A program made the position numbers and the translations under genes. Shown one piece after another: positions 62,519 to 64,000 of a stretch of 64,000 bases of DNA; the first letter of the stretch is position 1; each line of letters begins with the position of its first letter. The stretch lies in assembly GCA_026168455.1 (NCBI GenBank), contig CM047425.1, positions 23,514,648-23,578,647 of the forward strand, in the 5' to 3' direction. The notes below the pieces were generated by a model. The model was not told where the DNA came from, searched no databases, and saw only the letters and a program-made list of their open reading frames with translations. The DNA comes from Theocolax elegans (taxonomy: Eukaryota > Arthropoda > Insecta > Hymenoptera > Cerocephalidae).

Positions 62519-64000
62519 GCGCCATGGTCTCTCTTGTACGATCAGATGTTGTCGAACAGTACAAGTTTAAATGGAGACCTGTCAAGGTTATCGTGAAAGG
62601 TGTGGCTGGACCAGCTCTTAAAGTCCTTGGCCTAATTGACATCCTATTCTGTGTAGAAGGCCTTGATGGCAATATCCAACTGAGAATTGTAGAGAATATT
62701 GAGCATTCCATCATTCTCGGTATGGATTTTCTACAACATTGGAATATGGAAGTCAAATTAGGCGAAGCTATTTGGCGTATTGGCGAGAGTGATTGGAGAC
62801 ACTTCGTCAGAGATACATCTCATGACATCGATTCGAGGATTTCCGCTGAATGTGCTGGTATAATTGAGATACAGGACGACCAGCGGAAACAAGTCAAAGA
62901 GTTAGTTGAAAGCCTACTCTTGCCCTCGGGAGACGTCCACGGCTTTACGACGTTAACGGAGCACCACATAGAGGTTGATCCTGGTGCAAGACCGGTTCGT
63001 CATAAACCAAGACGTATGTCTCCCAAGGTCCTCGAATTTGCCCAGAGTGAGGTCAAAAAGATGTTTGACAAGGGCATTATTGAACCGAGTGCGAGTGATT
63101 GGTCAGCTGCTCCGGTCATCGTCCGCAAGGACGAAGGAAGTTATCGCTTCTGTATCGATTTTCGAGACCTTAATGCAGTCACAAACGTGATTCTTATCCA
63201 ATTCCTAATATGGATACCATATTGGATAAGCTGCATAATGCAAGGTATATATCGAAAATTGATCTTAAGAAACCGTACTTCCAAATATTAATGGCCGAGG
63301 CGAGCCGGCATTATACTGCATTTGCTGTACCAGGGTCGGGGCTGTGGCAGTTCACGAGAATGCCTTTTGGCCTCATGAATGCTCCTATGACCTTTGCACG
63401 GCTTATAGATGCAATTTTCGGGCCTAAGGTGGAACCTCATGTGTTTGGTTATTTAGACGACTTCATCGTCATTACCGAAACTTTTGAGGACCATCTGAAA
63501 TGGCTCAAATACGTACTAAGGACGTTGAATGACGCTGGACTCGAAGTGAATCGAGAGAAGTGTGAGTTCTGTTGTTCCAGCGTAACGTTCCTTGGGTACA
63601 AATTGGACGCGGACGGCTTGAGGCCTGACGAGGAACGAGTCGCTCCAGTCCTTAATTACCCTACTCCTCGTAATGTCAAACAGCTGAGATCCTTTCTCGG
63701 GATGATAGGCTGGTACTCTCGATTCATTAATCGAGAAGCTGACATTAAAGCTCCCCTTACCAAGTTGCTGCGTAAAGACCAGGCTTGGGATTGGGGCGAG
63801 GAGCAGGAGGAGGCGTTCTGTCAGCTTAGAGTTGCGTTAGCTGAAGCGCCTGTACTAGCCCGTCCAGACTTTTCTAAGCCATTTACCGTCCAAAGTGACG
63901 CTAGTGACTTAGCAATAGGTGCGGTGTTGACGCAACTGGACGACGAGGGTTTCGAGCATCCGATTGTCTACGTCAGCCGATTATTAAATCGCGCTGGCAC
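62519..64000 (+). pseudogene. Second copy of pol (protease to RNase H), cut by window end
   Basis: Repeats 60757-62236 from GCGCCATGGTCTCTCTTG to the last base of the window. The frame starts inside the protease (the DPG aspartate is lost at the joint). A one-base loss near 63183 (ACAAACG versus ACAAAACG) shifts the frame before RT motif A. YLDDF reappears near 63453. Confidence 0.88.

Larger units (their letters stand above)
49312..64000 (+). mobile_element. Ty3/gypsy LTR retrotransposon E with internal duplications
   Basis: 5' LTR, tRNA-Arg primer site, a 2.5-kb leader present twice, gag, a duplicated gag-protease stretch, pol, and a second pol copy cut by the window end. The three duplications (leader; gag-protease; protease-RT) are direct and nearly identical to their sources. 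No integrase or 3' LTR is reached inside the window. Confidence 0.9.

Noticed and set aside
1..64000. CRISPR array or prokaryotic operons
   Set aside because: No regularly spaced repeats with unique spacers; all coding content is eukaryotic transposon or virus-derived.

Overview
This window is a dense graveyard of transposable elements from an animal genome. The contents point to an insect, most likely a hymenopteran such as an ant; that is inference from the mix of element types, not a species assignment. I find R1-like non-LTR retrotransposons, Ty3/gypsy LTR elements, Penelope-like elements, a baculovirus-F/errantivirus type envelope relic, a tRNA-derived SINE, several MITEs and a probable endogenous partiti-like capsid. 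I see no ordinary conserved host gene. Most reading frames are broken, often by single-base changes in homopolymers, so both real decay and unpolished long-read assembly should be kept in mind.

Layout. 1-8676 (-): Ty3/gypsy element A (gag, pol, an extra coiled-coil ORF after pol, 5' LTR on the right; the 3' LTR is off the window). 8677-10116: AT-rich DNA with a foldback repeat. 10117-16055 (+): complete R1-like LINE B with a 14-bp target duplication, ending in a hairpin plus a T tract. 16056-24199: two copies of the 3' part of a Penelope-like element, each followed by the same 0.9-kb GC-rich sequence carrying a histone-type 3' stem-loop on the minus strand; the second copy (19973-22864) is the longer element with inverted ends. 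An LTR-like promoter lies between them. 25171-25934: partiti-like capsid relic. 26490-28301: decayed, spliced MULE-type transposase gene. 29230-29697: SINE. 30630-31537: integrase relic. 31679-34354 (-): decayed gene of an uncharacterised arthropod family. 35337-37202 (+): 3' end of a second gypsy family with its own coiled-coil post-pol ORF. About 37230-39615 (-): envelope relic split by a foldback MITE. 39631-45066 (+): complete LINE C with a 16-bp target duplication. 45206-46037: 5' piece of LINE D with a TAATG ORF1/ORF2 junction. 46026-49193: AT-rich repeats and a MITE.

49312-64000 (+): Ty3/gypsy element E with a 1.1-kb LTR, a tRNA-Arg primer site, a very long 5' leader made of a chain of short hairpins, gag and pol. 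This element contains three internal tandem duplications (leader, gag-protease, pol), each joined at a short homology. The leader hairpin chain, whose stems show compensating base changes, is the feature I consider most likely to be undescribed.

Within each retroelement the parts make the usual pathway: LTR or internal promoter, nucleocapsid-type gag with zinc knuckles, then protease, reverse transcriptase, RNase H and integrase (LTR elements) or endonuclease plus reverse transcriptase (LINEs, Penelope). Nested insertions give a relative order: the foldback MITE lies inside the envelope relic, and LINE C inserted next to it.
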